From Larix kaempferi (Eukaryota > Streptophyta > Pinopsida > Pinales > Pinaceae): a stretch of 64,000 nt of DNA. The position numbers and the translations under genes are program-made. The stretch spans positions 22,135,501 to 22,199,500 of the forward strand of contig BSBM01000047.1 in the NCBI GenBank assembly GCA_027924585.1, given 5' to 3'. The notes beneath the pieces are model-generated. The model had not been told where the DNA came from. It did not search any database and saw nothing but the letters and a program-made list of their open reading frames with translations. Shown here one piece after another: positions 1 to 10,599 of this stretch. The stretch's first letter is position 1. Each line of letters opens with the position of its first letter.

Positions 1-1180
1 AGTAGACGATTTGGATCATGTCTATTACTAATGATCTCCATTAACTTTTCATGTTCACAATGAGGCTTGAAGTATCATACCTTTGATGGGTGCTTCCTTG
101 GCATTGTTTGTAGTTTGAGGTTTGTATCGAAAACTAAGTTTGTAAAGTGGTATATAGATTCACCTAGTCTAATCTTGAAATACATAACCAACCTTCTTCC
201 ATGTTTGGTCATCCAGTGTTAGATATTATCCTTTAATAACCATCAAACTGATTACAAGTTGATCACCATTGTCATCTATTAGTGAGACATGAGGGTTTGG
301 TTCGCCTTTAAGGAACATGCCAACAAATAGTGAGTGCCCCATTAATTATCTTTCAGGGAAACCATTGCATATATGTTCATTTTAAAAAACATCAGTTCCA
401 ACGTGTGAGTCCACTAAATAGACAAAATGTAATGTATTCATGCTAGTTGATAAGATTTAATCTCATATTCACAAAACTTGGTTGTACAAGATTTGAGACA
501 TGATCATAATGTGGTGAAATGGTTGATTAGTCCTCATCCAACTAGGATAATTCAATATTTATACCTAGAATAATGGCGAGTGATAGAATTTTCTTGTTCA
601 TATTTCTACTATAACATTGTTTGAGTTTCAAACTAAATGAAATCCACAAATTCCATGCATTATTCTATGTGATTGATCTACATCAACCACCTCCCAAAAA
701 TATCTCGTCTTCTTGTTCCATCTACAATTATTGAAGAACACCATTCAACAATAGATTTTGTGTAACTAATGAGAGAATTTCTCGTAAACTTCCATTTTTA
801 CCTGCAGAATATAATGTTTACCTACACAACATCTCGATCATGATCCCCTTTCCCACACTCAGTTTCAAAAGTCCTGTAAAGGCAACCTTTACATTTACAT
901 TTGCATTAACATGACAACCAAGTCTCAAAAATGAGATTGATGGTGTTTATTCTCATGCAATGTATACAGTTAGGATTAAGACAACTGTATAAATCTATGG
1001 AATTATAAATGGAGATATTAATCCAAAAGGAAGCCAATGTTTGCCTTGCCAATCTTTTCTTCCGAATGCAAACGAAATATTAGATTCCATTTTGCTATGT
1101 TTCCATGTAAAATATATTTGAAAAAAAACATATATTTGGATTATATGGAAATCCTTCTTACCTTTGACATTGTTTGGGAT
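1..1180. other. AT-rich sequence, no gene recognised
   Basis: No long reading frame, RNA gene or element terminus could be recognised. The stretch is low in GC and looks like decayed intergenic DNA up to the SUMO fragment. Confidence 0.6.
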
Positions 1181-1328
1181 CTGCAGGATGGGAATGAAGT
1201 ATTTTTTAGGGATTAAGAGGAGTATTCAATTACGCAAAATTATGAATGCCTATTGTGACAAGCAATCCATTGATTTCAACTCCATCAAATTTCTGTTTGA
1301 TGGATGATGTTTGCAAGGTGAGCAAGTT
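1181..1328 (+). pseudogene. SUMO gene fragment (exon relic)
   Basis: The translation gives DGNEVFFR, then after a +1 base at 1211 continues [18 protein letters not shown] and [13 protein letters not shown]. This is the central beta-grasp region of plant SUMO, the small ubiquitin-like modifier conjugated to nuclear proteins. The bases just before it (1181-1186, CTGCAG) look like a splice acceptor, so this resembles a relic of an intron-containing gene rather than a processed copy. After FLFDG the expected RRLRGEQ reads as stop-C-L-Q-G-E-Q. Each change fits a CGA/CGT codon turned into TGA/TGT/CAA, which is methyl-CpG decay. Homology stops where the 358-bp tandem array begins, so the N-terminus and the C-terminal diglycine are missing. 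Family identity is secure and the gene is dead. Confidence 0.88.
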
Positions 1329-1330
1329 TA

Positions 1331-2282
1331 ACCCACCAATGCGAGATTGCATGCAATTACACTGAGCAAAACCCTAGTTTACGAAATGAATGCACAATGA
1401 AGCCACTGGGCCATGGGGAGACGAGGGAGAGGGCCCCCTAGAGGTAATCGCATGCCAGGAGACCAACGGAGTCGACGGTTCGTCGGTCCGACGTCCGGTT
1501 TCCGAGTTATGTCGAGTTGCAAGTCGCATGAAAATGCCGTTCAGGGACACTTGGTGAATTTCCGTCCGGGAGCCAAAAAGCAAACGGAGCAGGAAGATTG
1601 CGTGCCGTTGGCTCCCGCAAGTGTGTGTGGGAAATGCCGACGTGGGAACACTGCCAACACTGGCTCGGGGGAGGTTTTTGCAGAGTTGACCTACCAATGC
1701 GAGATTGCATGCAATTACACTGAGCAAAACCCTAGTTTACGAAATGAATGCACAATGAAGCCACTGGGCCATGGGGAGACGAGGGAGAGGGCCCCCTAGA
1801 GGTAATCGCACGCCAGGAGACCAACGGAGTCGACGGTTCGTCGGTCCGACATCCGGTTTCCGAGTTATGTCGAGTTGCAAGTCGCATGAAAATGCCGTTC
1901 AGGGACACTTGGTGAATTTCCGTCCGGGAGCCAAAAAGCAAACGGAGCAGGAAGATTGCGTGCCGTTGGCTCCCGCAAGTGTGTGTGGGCAATGCCGACG
2001 TAGGAACACTGCCAACACTGGCTCAGGGGGAGGTTTTTGCAGAGTTGACCCACCAATGCGAGATTGCATGCAATTAAACTGAGCAAAACCCTAGTTTACG
2101 AAATGAATGCACAATGAAGCCACTGGGCCATGGGGAGACGAGGGAGAGGGCCCCCTAGAGGTAATCGCACGCCAGGAGACCAACGGAGTCGACGGTTCAT
2201 CGGTCCGACGTCCGGTTTCCGAGTTATGTCGAGTTGCAAGTCGCATGAAAATGCCGTTCAGGGACACTTGGTGAATTTCCGC
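1331..2282. repeat. Tandem array, 358-bp CpG-rich unit, about 2.7 copies
   Basis: Units start at 1331, 1689 and 2048 with the shared start ACC(C/T)ACCAATGCGAGATTGC, giving periods of 358 and 359 bp. The third copy breaks off at 2282. Copies differ at only a few positions. The unit is GC- and CpG-rich while its surroundings are AT-rich. It contains GGGAGCCA and TGGCTCCC as possible hairpin arms. Each unit has ORFs of 70-130 codons, but 358 is not a multiple of three and no protein family is recognisable, so a coding role is unlikely. Confidence 0.92.
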
Positions 2283-2549
2283 CCATTTTATAATTTAAGC
2301 CACTTTTAAATATTTGAACTTCCATATTATTTTTGAAAGAGTATAATATTTCAAAACTCCTAAAGAGACAAAAACACATGATCAAAACTCCTAAGGCCGT
2401 AATTTAGAGTAGTAATAATGGGGGTGATGGAGTTGAATTTGATCCTATGGAAGATAATGATATTAATATTATTGAGAATAAAGGGATAATAGGTTGATCC
2501 ATGACACATTTGTTTGCATGGATGAGGATGCACCTATGTATGAGACCTA
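2283..2549. other. AT-rich spacer, no gene seen
   Basis: Sequence between the tandem array and a possible transposase scrap. It contains only short reading frames with no recognisable motif. Confidence 0.5.
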
Positions 2550-2725
2550 TGATAATATTCATGATGTACATCTTATTGATAAGGCACACAAAGGCCTATA
2601 CAAGAGATCAAAGATGGGTCACTTTGTCTACTAATTTGATGTTGATAAAATTGAAGGTATTGAATGACATTTCAAACAATGGTATGACAAAGATCCTAAT
2701 GTATGTACACAAGGTTAATATATAA
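2550..2725 (+). pseudogene. Possible tnp2 (CACTA transposase) N-terminal scrap
   Basis: One frame reads TLSTNLMLIKLKVLND followed by ISNNGMTKILM. This resembles the L..L..LKxxxGxSN..x..LL block that precedes the cysteine motif in tnp2 transposases. The tnp2 relic at 35.1 kb shows a comparable block (MLLYNLKSMYGMSNTC). The match is short and no catalytic region follows, so it is tentative. Confidence 0.3.
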
Positions 2726-2939
2726 GGTGCCCCATAAGGTTCTTTGTCATATCCCTATAATTCTAGGTTTTTGATGATTGTTTAGGTTAAAAAACATAGC
2801 ACATTATATGGATTATCATGTACAAAGATAAGTGAAGATGGTATTATATGAGTGGCTACAAATGGTTCTCAATTTACGATCATCAAGGAAATATTACCCA
2901 TTTTTTAAGAAGAACCTCATAATGTTAGACTTTCATTGG

Positions 2940-3180
2940 TAGTTGATGGCAATGGGTGTGCATGAGTGAGTTCGTTGAAACCTTGAAAACATTGTATTGC
3001 ATTTAGTTTGATTAAATTACACGAGCAAGAACTTTGACATAACTTGTAATGATCATCCAAAATCACAAATTTTAATTAGATACCAATTAGTGCATGCATG
3101 TAGTGAATTCGTTGAAACCTTTGAATATAATAGTTTGTTCTTTTGACATAGTGCATTCATGAGTAATAGATAATCCACAC
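2940..3180. repeat. Diverged direct repeat
   Basis: The strings gtgagttcgttgaaacctt (about 2968) and gtgaattcgttgaaaccttt (about 3103) are diverged copies about 135 bp apart, with similar flanks. No gene is visible. Confidence 0.4.
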
Positions 3181-3194
3181 AAATCAACACCTTA

Positions 3195-3478
3195 GAATGA
3201 CACAAGTACATGTATCCAAAAGTACATATATATCCAAAAGTGCATGTCTCCAAAAGTACATGTATATCCAAAAGTCTCCAAAAGTGCATGTCTCCAAAAG
3301 TACATGTATATCCAAAAGTATCGAAAAGTACATGTATCCAATGAAGTCAATGTACATGTCTCCAAAAGTACATGCACAATAAAGTCAATGTACATGTCTC
3401 CAAAACTGAATGTATCGAAAAGTACATATATATACAAAAGTATCCAAAAGCACATGTGTCCAAAACTATCCAAAACTA
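3195..3478. repeat. Minisatellite of TCCAAAAGTACATGTA-type units
   Basis: About 15 imperfect units of TCCAAAAGTACATGTA or TCCAAAAGTGCATGTC, 16-18 bp long, run up to the stop codon of the minus-strand gene. Short repeats directly beyond a reading frame recall the subterminal repeats of CACTA-type transposons, but no terminal inverted repeat was found. Confidence 0.8.
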
Positions 3479-5637
3479 TCAAAACTCAAGCTTTCTCTTG
3501 TTCTTTCCCGACGTTGATCCTCTAGGCACATCCCTAGGATCAATGTGCATCCCTGGATCCTGCAAATTAAATATCAATTGTTAAATTCAACTAACTATGT
3601 ACACTAATACATTATCTCAACAATTATCAACTGGTGCATGGAAAGTGCATGAAACACTTGGTCACTGAAGGACATCTCACCTCAACTGACAAAGGAGATT
3701 GTGTTGCTTGTGTACCAGATGGAGCCGTCGGTTGAACATCCAGGATGGTTGAACCAGGGGGGCCAGGCACTGCTCCTGCTGGTGGTGGCTACAATGAAAA
3801 AATGTTGAAATAGTTAGAAATGCATGAATAAACAATAGGTCCAACAATAATAAACTATGTAAAGATAATGTTGAAATAGTTACATACCTGTGTGTGATCA
3901 GTCGCCACTGCAGATGCGGCACTAACTGCTGCATCAACCATCGATGCAAGGTTCTCAGCAGACAACTCGGGTTCCTGTTGCAGTAAACATGCAATTCAAA
4001 CATTAACAAAAACGATTTATGCACTGGATTTCAAGTTAAACAACAAATATCATCGAAGGATATACATTACCGTGGTGTGAGTAAGCCCATGGTCGTGGGC
4101 AGCTGGAGTCTTTCTCGGAGTAGAACGCCTCACATACACACGACCCTTGTTCACGAATGGCCTGGAGGGAGATGCAAATCCAGGCAATGGGCCAGATGTG
4201 TCGGATGGTGCCTACAGTCAGCAAGTGTTCATGTAGTTAGATATGCATGATTCAACAAACAAACATGTATTTAAAAAATGTCATTTTTAATTGTTTACCT
4301 GGAGCCCAGACGTTTCAGGGGACGGTATGACCATGGGCACTACCTCCACATTACCTTGCCCCTGTGAAGGATCTGCCATCTGCAAGTTTAATAATTGTAA
4401 ATATTAGACCGTATATAGCATTAATGAACTAAAATGTAAAGTATGTGGAAATTAACAAATTAACAAGTATTAAAAAACTGAAATTTTAAAATGTTTACCT
4501 CGGTGTGAGATACGGCAATAGGTGGTATATAAGATGGGCCTGCCGAATGGGTAGCATCATGCCCCCCTATCGAGTCTGGAACATCCGGCTCTGGGGCGTC
4601 ACTGCCGGTAATCATCATCAACTGCAAGTTCACAAAATTAATATATTAGCTCAAACTATATATATGTGTACAAAGACGAAAATAAATGAAGAATTTATTA
4701 CAATTAACCATCAAGATACCTCTCTCAAAAATCCACTGAAGGCAACATCTGAGGCAATACCATAGCAGGGACGACCACATGACGTGCACTCGTGAGGATC
4801 AGTACTAGGATGGGGAATAGCTGATGGTCCTGCACTAGTGGATGGTCCTGATGGTCCTGCACTAGTGGATGGTCCTGATGGTCCTGCACTAGCTGATGGT
4901 CCTGCATGGTGACGAGCTGGTGTATGTACCACACCAGGGACAGATGTCCCTTCCTCACCCATATGTTGAACCATCCTGCCATGGCGAACAACCGTCCGTG
5001 CCAAACTCAAAAATGCATCCCGTGTCTGCGGAATAATGCGATGTGCTGGTGGGACATCTGGCCCAGGCAACTGCCTGCGAGGTGCAGGGATAGGGCGATC
5101 CTGGTCTCGAAGCCTGGCATTGGGTCGGTTTTGGGGCATCCCCCCACCGATCCCCTGGAACTGTAAGATGTCAAAATAGTTAACGTGTTTATGCAACACG
5201 AACTCTGCGTACATCTTTCGAAGGAAATATAAGGGAATTTCCCTGTTGTTGTGTGGTGGCATATCAAAAACCATGTACCATCTGTCCATCCAGTTATCAA
5301 CAAATGGTTGAAACGTGCACCACTCAATGGAGATATGCGGCTTGCTTGCATTAGGGATTTCCCCCGTCCGAGGGTCCCTAAACAATGCAAATATAACCTC
5401 TTTGGATATTTTCAACTTTTTTACTGCATTGTAATCTAGTCCATCAGCATATTGTTGTCTTTTTCTTTCTCTGTAAGATGCAATATCATATAGGACATTC
5501 GTAGATTGTTAAATTGTGTCCACAATTGCATCCAAGGTTGATGCAAGTGAACGGCGAATCCTGTCGCCACCACTAAAAGCTTCACTTATGCCCCTCAATT
5601 GGGCAAGCTCAATCAATATTTCGGCATTGGCATCCAT
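3479..5637 (-). CDS. Seven-exon gene, unknown Pro/Ser-rich protein (~512 aa), one internal stop
   Basis: Exons on the minus strand are 5637-4720, 4621-4499, 4379-4299, 4211-4071, 3974-3888, 3788-3681 and 3559-3479. Every intron (87-121 bp) is GT-AG and phase 0, and every exon length is a multiple of three. The joined frame runs from ATG at 5637 to TGA at 3479. The only defect is a TAA at codon 43 (5509-5511), one step from CAA. Exon 1 carries a compact unrecognised domain containing HISIEWCTFQPFVDNWMDRW. A basic and Pro-rich stretch, a Gly-Pro-Ser-Thr-Ser-Ala repeat and CTSCGRPC follow. Exons 2-7 are Pro/Ser/Ala-rich low complexity, ending in a possible nuclear signal (GKNKRKLEF). The family is unknown. 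It could be a transposon accessory protein, given the minisatellite beyond its stop, or a host gene. Conserved splicing argues it decayed recently. Confidence 0.75.
5512..5637 (-). other. N-terminal block of the seven-exon gene before the in-frame stop
   Basis: The 42 codons from ATG at 5637 read MDANAEILIELAQLRGISEA and onward to the TAA at 5509-5511. The frame continues after the stop as QSTNVLYDIASYRERKRQQY, giving a charged segment. If the stop is real, the next in-frame Met lies inside the exon 1 domain, so a late start would lose part of it. Confidence 0.6.
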
Positions 5638-5837
5638 AGCCGCAACTGCAATAAAGACATTAATACGAAAATCATTAGAAACATATACATGGTATATAAT
5701 GACGTCTCTTCAAAATTGAACATGTATTAAATCAAACTCACATAAGCAATTTAATGGCATTTACTTACATACATTTAAAACTTAAAATTAAACATTTGAC
5801 AATTAAAAAGTAAGTTAGTCAGATTGGCAGAGAGGAG

Positions 5838-5960
5838 GAGGAGGAGGATCAAGGCAGTGATGAGTTTGTTGATTCAGGCATGGAGGAGGAGGATCAAGGC
5901 AGTGATGAGTTTGTTGATTCAGGCATGGAGGAGGAGGATCAAGGCAGTGATGAGTTTGCA
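5838..5960 (+). repeat. 45-bp coding-type repeat, acidic EEEDQGSDEFVDSGM
   Basis: A 45-bp unit is repeated about 2.7 times and reads in frame as the 15-residue unit EEEDQGSDEFVDSGM. The frame then closes as ASMCLNVSLCF... with a stop by about 6000. This could be the acidic C-terminus of a lost plus-strand gene convergent with the seven-exon gene. No upstream coding sequence remains. Confidence 0.7.
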
Positions 5961-6454
5961 TCTATGTGTCTCAATGTCTCATTGTGTTTTGTGATTGTGA
6001 ATGACAAATGTGTTGTGATTTGTGAATGATCTAATTTCTATTGAATATTTCATATTTGTAATTGTAAATGTAATTTCTATTGAATATTTGTAATTGTAAA
6101 TGTTAAATTTTATTGGATGATCTATATGTCTATATTTTTAAATTTTAATATATTTTAAAAATATATTAATTCCGGGGGTCACCGTGTCCTACGTGTCATA
6201 ATTCCGGGGGTCACCGTGTCTAGTGGGGACCAGGGATCAAATTTGAAGGGTGGGGTCCCATTTCACTATGAAGGGCTATGAGATATTGAACACTATTGAA
6301 GGGCTATGAGAAATTTATTAATATTTATTCTATGTGTATATATGGATGTGTTCATGTTGTATGGATTGGATTCTAGGTTAACCGAGGCCTTTTTAGAGCA
6401 AAGAATGGGGTAATTACTATTTGGGAACAAGTTTTTTATCAAATGTAAATTGCG
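5961..6454. other. Gene-free stretch with a GGGGGTCACCGTGTC direct repeat
   Basis: ATTCCGGGGGTCACCGTGTC occurs twice (about 6171 and 6202). AGGGCTATGAGA is also repeated near 6273 and 6301. Related strings (GGGGACACTCGTGTCCCGTG) lie near 8523. These may be fragments of one element. No coding sequence is seen. Confidence 0.45.
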
Positions 6455-6673
6455 GTGATGGAAGATATTGAGGGTGCCACATGTTGTGGAGAAAGTAGTA
6501 TTGATTCCTATGACGTAATAGGGAGTTCAAAAAGTCTGGTTTCAAGTATTGTCATGCGTAGCTCGATTGATTTTTCTCGCGCTAGGGTTGTAGCAACTGT
6601 TATGGGCATTACTGTTAAAAGGATTGATGGGGTGGAATCCCGTGAAACGATGAGTTCTTTTGTTAAGACGTAG
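6455..6673 (+). other. Short unrecognised reading frame (72 codons)
   Basis: An ATG-initiated frame begins MMEDIEGATCCGESSIDSYD. It has no recognisable domain and no supporting promoter or neighbour. It contains intact CpG-bearing codons (TCTCGCGCTAGG), unusual for old decayed DNA. It may be a chance ORF. Confidence 0.2.
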
Positions 6674-7660
6674 ATTCAGTGAAATTTGGTGGGAGTCTTA
6701 TGTTCATTTTATGCACAAAATTCGATTACTTGATTTTGTTGCATTGTTAACTCTCCTCCTAGTCATAGCTACAATCTCTTATATAATTGTGAAGGTTATC
6801 AATCCACTCAATATATTAAAGTTGTAGTAGGCCAAAATCATCCACATATTTATTGTACTCACAAATGTTGACATTCCAATTTCTATGTAGAGCGCCCATT
6901 AACATTAGATTGTATGGGACATGTTTTTGAGGCATGATGTCATTATCTCATAACAACAAGCTTTTTATCCATAAATATGTCATCTACAAGCCAACGGAAT
7001 TGTTCCTAATCCTTTATAAAACTTTGTCATAATTATATCAATACCAACATCCCTACCTATTGACTTAGCTTAGAAGATATTACACCTTCGGATAACCAAA
7101 CCTGATTCCAAGGTTGGTAATCATAAACGTAAAAGCATCATCATAAGGAAATAGCATGTTGTGTTGAGGAAATTCATTTTTTTCCATTTCCTTCTCAGTA
7201 TAATATTTGGTTGTGGATCATTTAAAATGTATAATTTATTTTAATATAATTGGGAAGCTAAATTCAAATTCATTAATATATTAATATGATTTGATTTTTT
7301 TATTAATAATAAGTTATTCTTTTCATTTGAAAATGTAATAGTACATCAAAATTTCAATGTTTACTAACGTAGTAAAGTTGAGAGGCTTTATTTTTCAGTG
7401 GATATAGCAGACCTGTAAATTCATAGGATGTCAAAAATCTAGTCAGCCTTGAAGTTGAGCTCCTCAAAGAAAACGAATTTCTTTAAATATGTTTATGGCA
7501 GGCTGGCATTGCCAGCTTCGCTCCGCAAACTATCCTGGAGGACTGGAGGAGATAGGGTAGGTGGAACTTGGAAGTAGCTCAACCACAGTGGAATAGGGGT
7601 ATAAGAAAAAGCTTGTTTCTATTCATGCAATATGGTCGGAGCCATGGAAGCATGGAATTC
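6674..7660. other. AT-rich, no gene seen
   Basis: No recognisable coding sequence, RNA gene or repeat boundary. Confidence 0.5.
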
Positions 7661-7875
7661 CAGCATTGACTTGATACAACAAAGAAAACAAAAGGTGGAA
7701 CTTGGGAGCTGCAGGATTGACTTGATACAACAAAGAAAACACAGGGTGTGAGGCTGGGAGCCGTAGATGGTAGGATTAACTTGATACAACAAAGAAAACA
7801 CAGGGTGTGAGGCTGGGAGCCGTAGATGGTAGGATTAACTTGATACAACAAAGAAAACACAGGTCTATAGGTAGG
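7661..7875. repeat. 59-60 bp tandem repeat, about 3.6 copies
   Basis: Units containing ATT(G/A)ACTTGATACAACAAAG begin near 7661, 7713, 7773 and 7832. The last two full units are practically identical. Spacing of the later units is 59-60 bp. The repeat creates overlapping ORFs on both strands that are artefacts of the array. Confidence 0.88.
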
Positions 7876-8970
7876 GGCCACGGGCAGGAGCAACAACCTG
7901 CAACATTACAAGAAGTTTATGGATTGTGGATTTTGTCTGAAATGCCAAATTCGCGGGGGCATATTAACATAATATATTATACATTGAATACTCAATTAAC
8001 TCACGGAGTCAGCATTCACGAATTGGTATGTGATAACTTGTAACTTGGTAAGCCCGCTAGCAACAACACGTATGAGCCACCTTCCAGGTTTAATAATTTT
8101 GTTGATGCCATTAAATGTGTTAAACACGTAAGTGCTCGCTACAAACACGAGAACTTCGAAGCGTTCAAGCCATGGGCTACTCAGTGTAAGCCCGTCCACG
8201 TAAGTTGCTCAATGATATTATTAGAGGCCCAATGGTCCATGATCCATGGATGATCGAACACGTGGATATTGGAGAGTAAGCGAGTCCCACTCCCAAGTCA
8301 CCTAGCTAGTAGCCGCATTCCCAATTTCCCACTAAAAATTGTTGATGGGTGAAATTTGAAGCTACCCTTCTGTTGCAATTTTAAACAGTAGTGGTTAATT
8401 TAATTATTGAAGGGCTTACCATGAAATTAAATTTTTTTTGCATGGTAAAATTTGAAGTGGCCTTCTATGACGTGTGGGTAACATTTGAAGTGGCCTGAAG
8501 GCTTCAAATTTGAAGCCTGGTGGGGACACTCGTGTCCCGTGTCCTCGTGTCGGGTGACTTAGATGAATACATTGTAGAAAGGGGGGAGTTTTAATTTTTT
8601 CAATTTTTGGTTTGATTATGAAGTTTTGAGTTTTTTGAAAAGGGTTTCATTTTGAGGTGTGAATTTAATTACAAATTGGGTTATTCCCAATTTGATCAAT
8701 ATTACAAAACTAGGTTAAACAATAAAAAAATAGTAATTTGGATTAAAAAATCACAAAAAAATGATTTGGGTGAATGAATTACCTGACTAGATGAGAATGC
8801 ACCGGTGAATTTGTCTCCCCTCCAGCTAAATCGAGCAACACGGATAGTTGAGTGGGCCACAAAGCGTCCTCGTCCAGGGTCAATTTCGCCTCTATTCGCG
8901 TTTCTGATGCGTGAGTGTCGCGGGTGGTCGGCAATCGGCCGACTGTGTTTTTAAATTCATTTTTAGTTTT
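7876..8970. other. Gene-free stretch with ATTTGAAG repeats
   Basis: Between 8340 and 8530 the string (A/C)ATTTGAAG(T/C) recurs (GGTGAAATTTGAAGCTACC, AAATTTGAAGTGGCC, ACATTTGAAGTGGCC, CAAATTTGAAGCC), followed by GTGTCCCGTGTCCTCGTGTC. This may be the end of a degenerate repeat. A 73-codon minus-strand frame at 8779-9000 has no recognisable domain. Confidence 0.45.
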
Positions 8971-8972
8971 AC

Positions 8973-9040
8973 ATATCGCGTACGCGATTTTTAAATACAT
9001 AACGCGTACGCGTTTTTTAACTACATAACGCGTACGCGTT
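8973..9040. repeat. Three phased CGCGTACGCG palindromes, 26-bp period
   Basis: CGCGTACGCG occurs at 8977, 9003 and 9029, exactly 26 bp apart, each inside TACATA-N-CGCGTACGCG-N-TTTTTAA-type sequence. A related AACGCGTTATG lies near 9113. These CpG-dense palindromes stand out in AT-rich DNA. Confidence 0.85.
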
Positions 9041-9602
9041 ATTGTTACCTAGCCTACATGTCCAATGACATGTTAGGCTCGGGTTTTACCATGGCAGGTG
9101 GTAAATATCAGAAACGCGTTATGTTTTAGGTATCAGGAACGAGATTTGAAAAAAGTAGCATTGCATCTAAAGTGACCCTCATCTTCTTGCACACACCCTT
9201 ATGCATAGCGTAACTGACCATAATATCCATAATTATTCTTGCAGAATTCTTCTTATATGGTTAACTGTACAAATGTATCTTGCATACATTGATGCTATTT
9301 ATATATTCATAAAATCGACATTTATTTTTGATGTTCTTAAAACATTGAATTATGGCTAAGGATCTCTTTTACTATATTTAATGATCACTTGTATCGTTTT
9401 CAACAATGATTTTGTCTTACGTTCATTTATCATGATTTAAGTGACAGATAATTTCTTACTGTCATTACGTCGACATTCAGTTTGTCGGAAATAAACATTG
9501 TGCGTGTTAATGCTAAGTCTATCTTTCATAAATATTATTGTCGTAAAAAGATTTCTTAGTTTATTATGTATGTGATGCTGATCATTTTCTTTTTCGTTGA
9601 AG
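9041..9602. other. AT-rich, no gene seen
   Basis: No recognisable feature beyond AT-rich spacer. Confidence 0.5.
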
Positions 9603-10470
9603 GGGGATTCTTGAGACGCCCTCAGACTTACTTAGCTTCCATGAAGCTAATGCATTTCAACTGATGTTATTGTTCCAGGTAAGGGTTCACTATCAATGAT
9701 TTGGTTTTGGAAAAACAAAGAAGTATACCCACTAAGTTTAATATATCTTAACTATGGGTTTTGAAGACTTTAAACAGGGGTGTAAGGGATTACCAACTAT
9801 GAAGGAGTAATACCCTAACTAACATAAAAAATGTAAATAATTCAAAGTTGAAATAAGTGAAAATCGACCTAGGAGCTCAAGTCTTATCCCAAGGTGTTAT
9901 GGCTTGTATTTAAATTTTCAGTTTAAATATAACATTGACTATAGAGCATGGCTACGAAATAAATTCAATAGTGTTTACAGATGCCATAGTAAATACATTC
10001 ACATGATGGACATGTGTGGGGAGCTGAGCTGGCTCAACCCTAATACTTTGGGAAAAGGGTTTGACACATGACTAAAGTTCATTTTCATTTGTGAAAGAGA
10101 GCTAAGCTCTCGGATGCCATGGCTGGTAAGCTCTTCACCAAGTTTCAGATTTGAAGAACAATACACAGTTTGTATGAAAAGGATTTTTCCCATGGAGTTA
10201 GTTATTTGTCTGCTTCTTGACATGAGGAACTCTACCATGCAGAGATGGCTCACATCCGGGACAACCACTGGAAAGGGTAAACGTTTAGCACCCTTATAAG
10301 CTTTTATTCGCATTCTTAATAATTTTTCTTGTTATCAATCTTTAATGACTGGTTTTTATAATGTAATGACAGGAGGTTTATGCACACCCTGGGTTTCTCT
10401 GCTCATGCCAAACGAACTCAGCAAGAAGGATTTTCGATGGTGGAAAGTTACAGAGTCTAGAAAAGGCTTG
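9603..10470 (+). pseudogene. Exon-like fragments of an unrecognised gene
   Basis: Three short segments have splice-like borders. 9603-9678 is preceded by GTTGAAG and followed by GTAAGG, and reads GILETPSDLLSFHEANAFQL then MLLFQ. 10243-10276 sits between CATGCAG and GTAAAC, and 10373-10470 between GACAG and GTAAGA. Frames around the latter two contain protein-like strings such as HEELYHAEMAHIRDNHWKG and MHTLGFSAHAKRTQQEGFSM, then a TAG. Frames do not join cleanly and I do not recognise the family. Chance splice signals remain possible. Confidence 0.3.
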
Positions 10471-10599
10471 GTAAGACCCGGGCCGTCTTGGATAACTTAT
10501 GTACGAGCATTGACGATGATTGTTTACTGTCGATTTTAGGGTTATTTTAAATTCTTAGAGCCAAATGGCAATGCTTAGGTTACAAAGTTATTTTGTAAA

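Noticed and set aside
1413-2086. Several ORFs of 70-130 codons on both strands in the tandem array
   Set aside because: They recur because the repeat recurs. The period is not a multiple of three, no domain is recognisable, and open frames are expected in GC-rich sequence with few stops.
3195-3478. CRISPR-like array
   Set aside because: Units are imperfect, without unique spacers, and the genome is a plant; it is a minisatellite.
3192-3525. Overlapping ORFs on both strands around the minisatellite (repetitive YMYIQK/HVSK text)
   Set aside because: Direct products of the short repeat unit; they also run antisense over the last exon of the spliced gene.
4906-5390. ORFs antisense to, or out of frame with, exon 1 of the seven-exon gene
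   Set aside because: The spliced frame explains the sequence better, with consistent phase at six junctions.
7579-7896. Minus-strand ORFs with repeated FFVVSSQ/CFLCCIKS text
   Set aside because: Shadow of the 59-bp tandem repeat.
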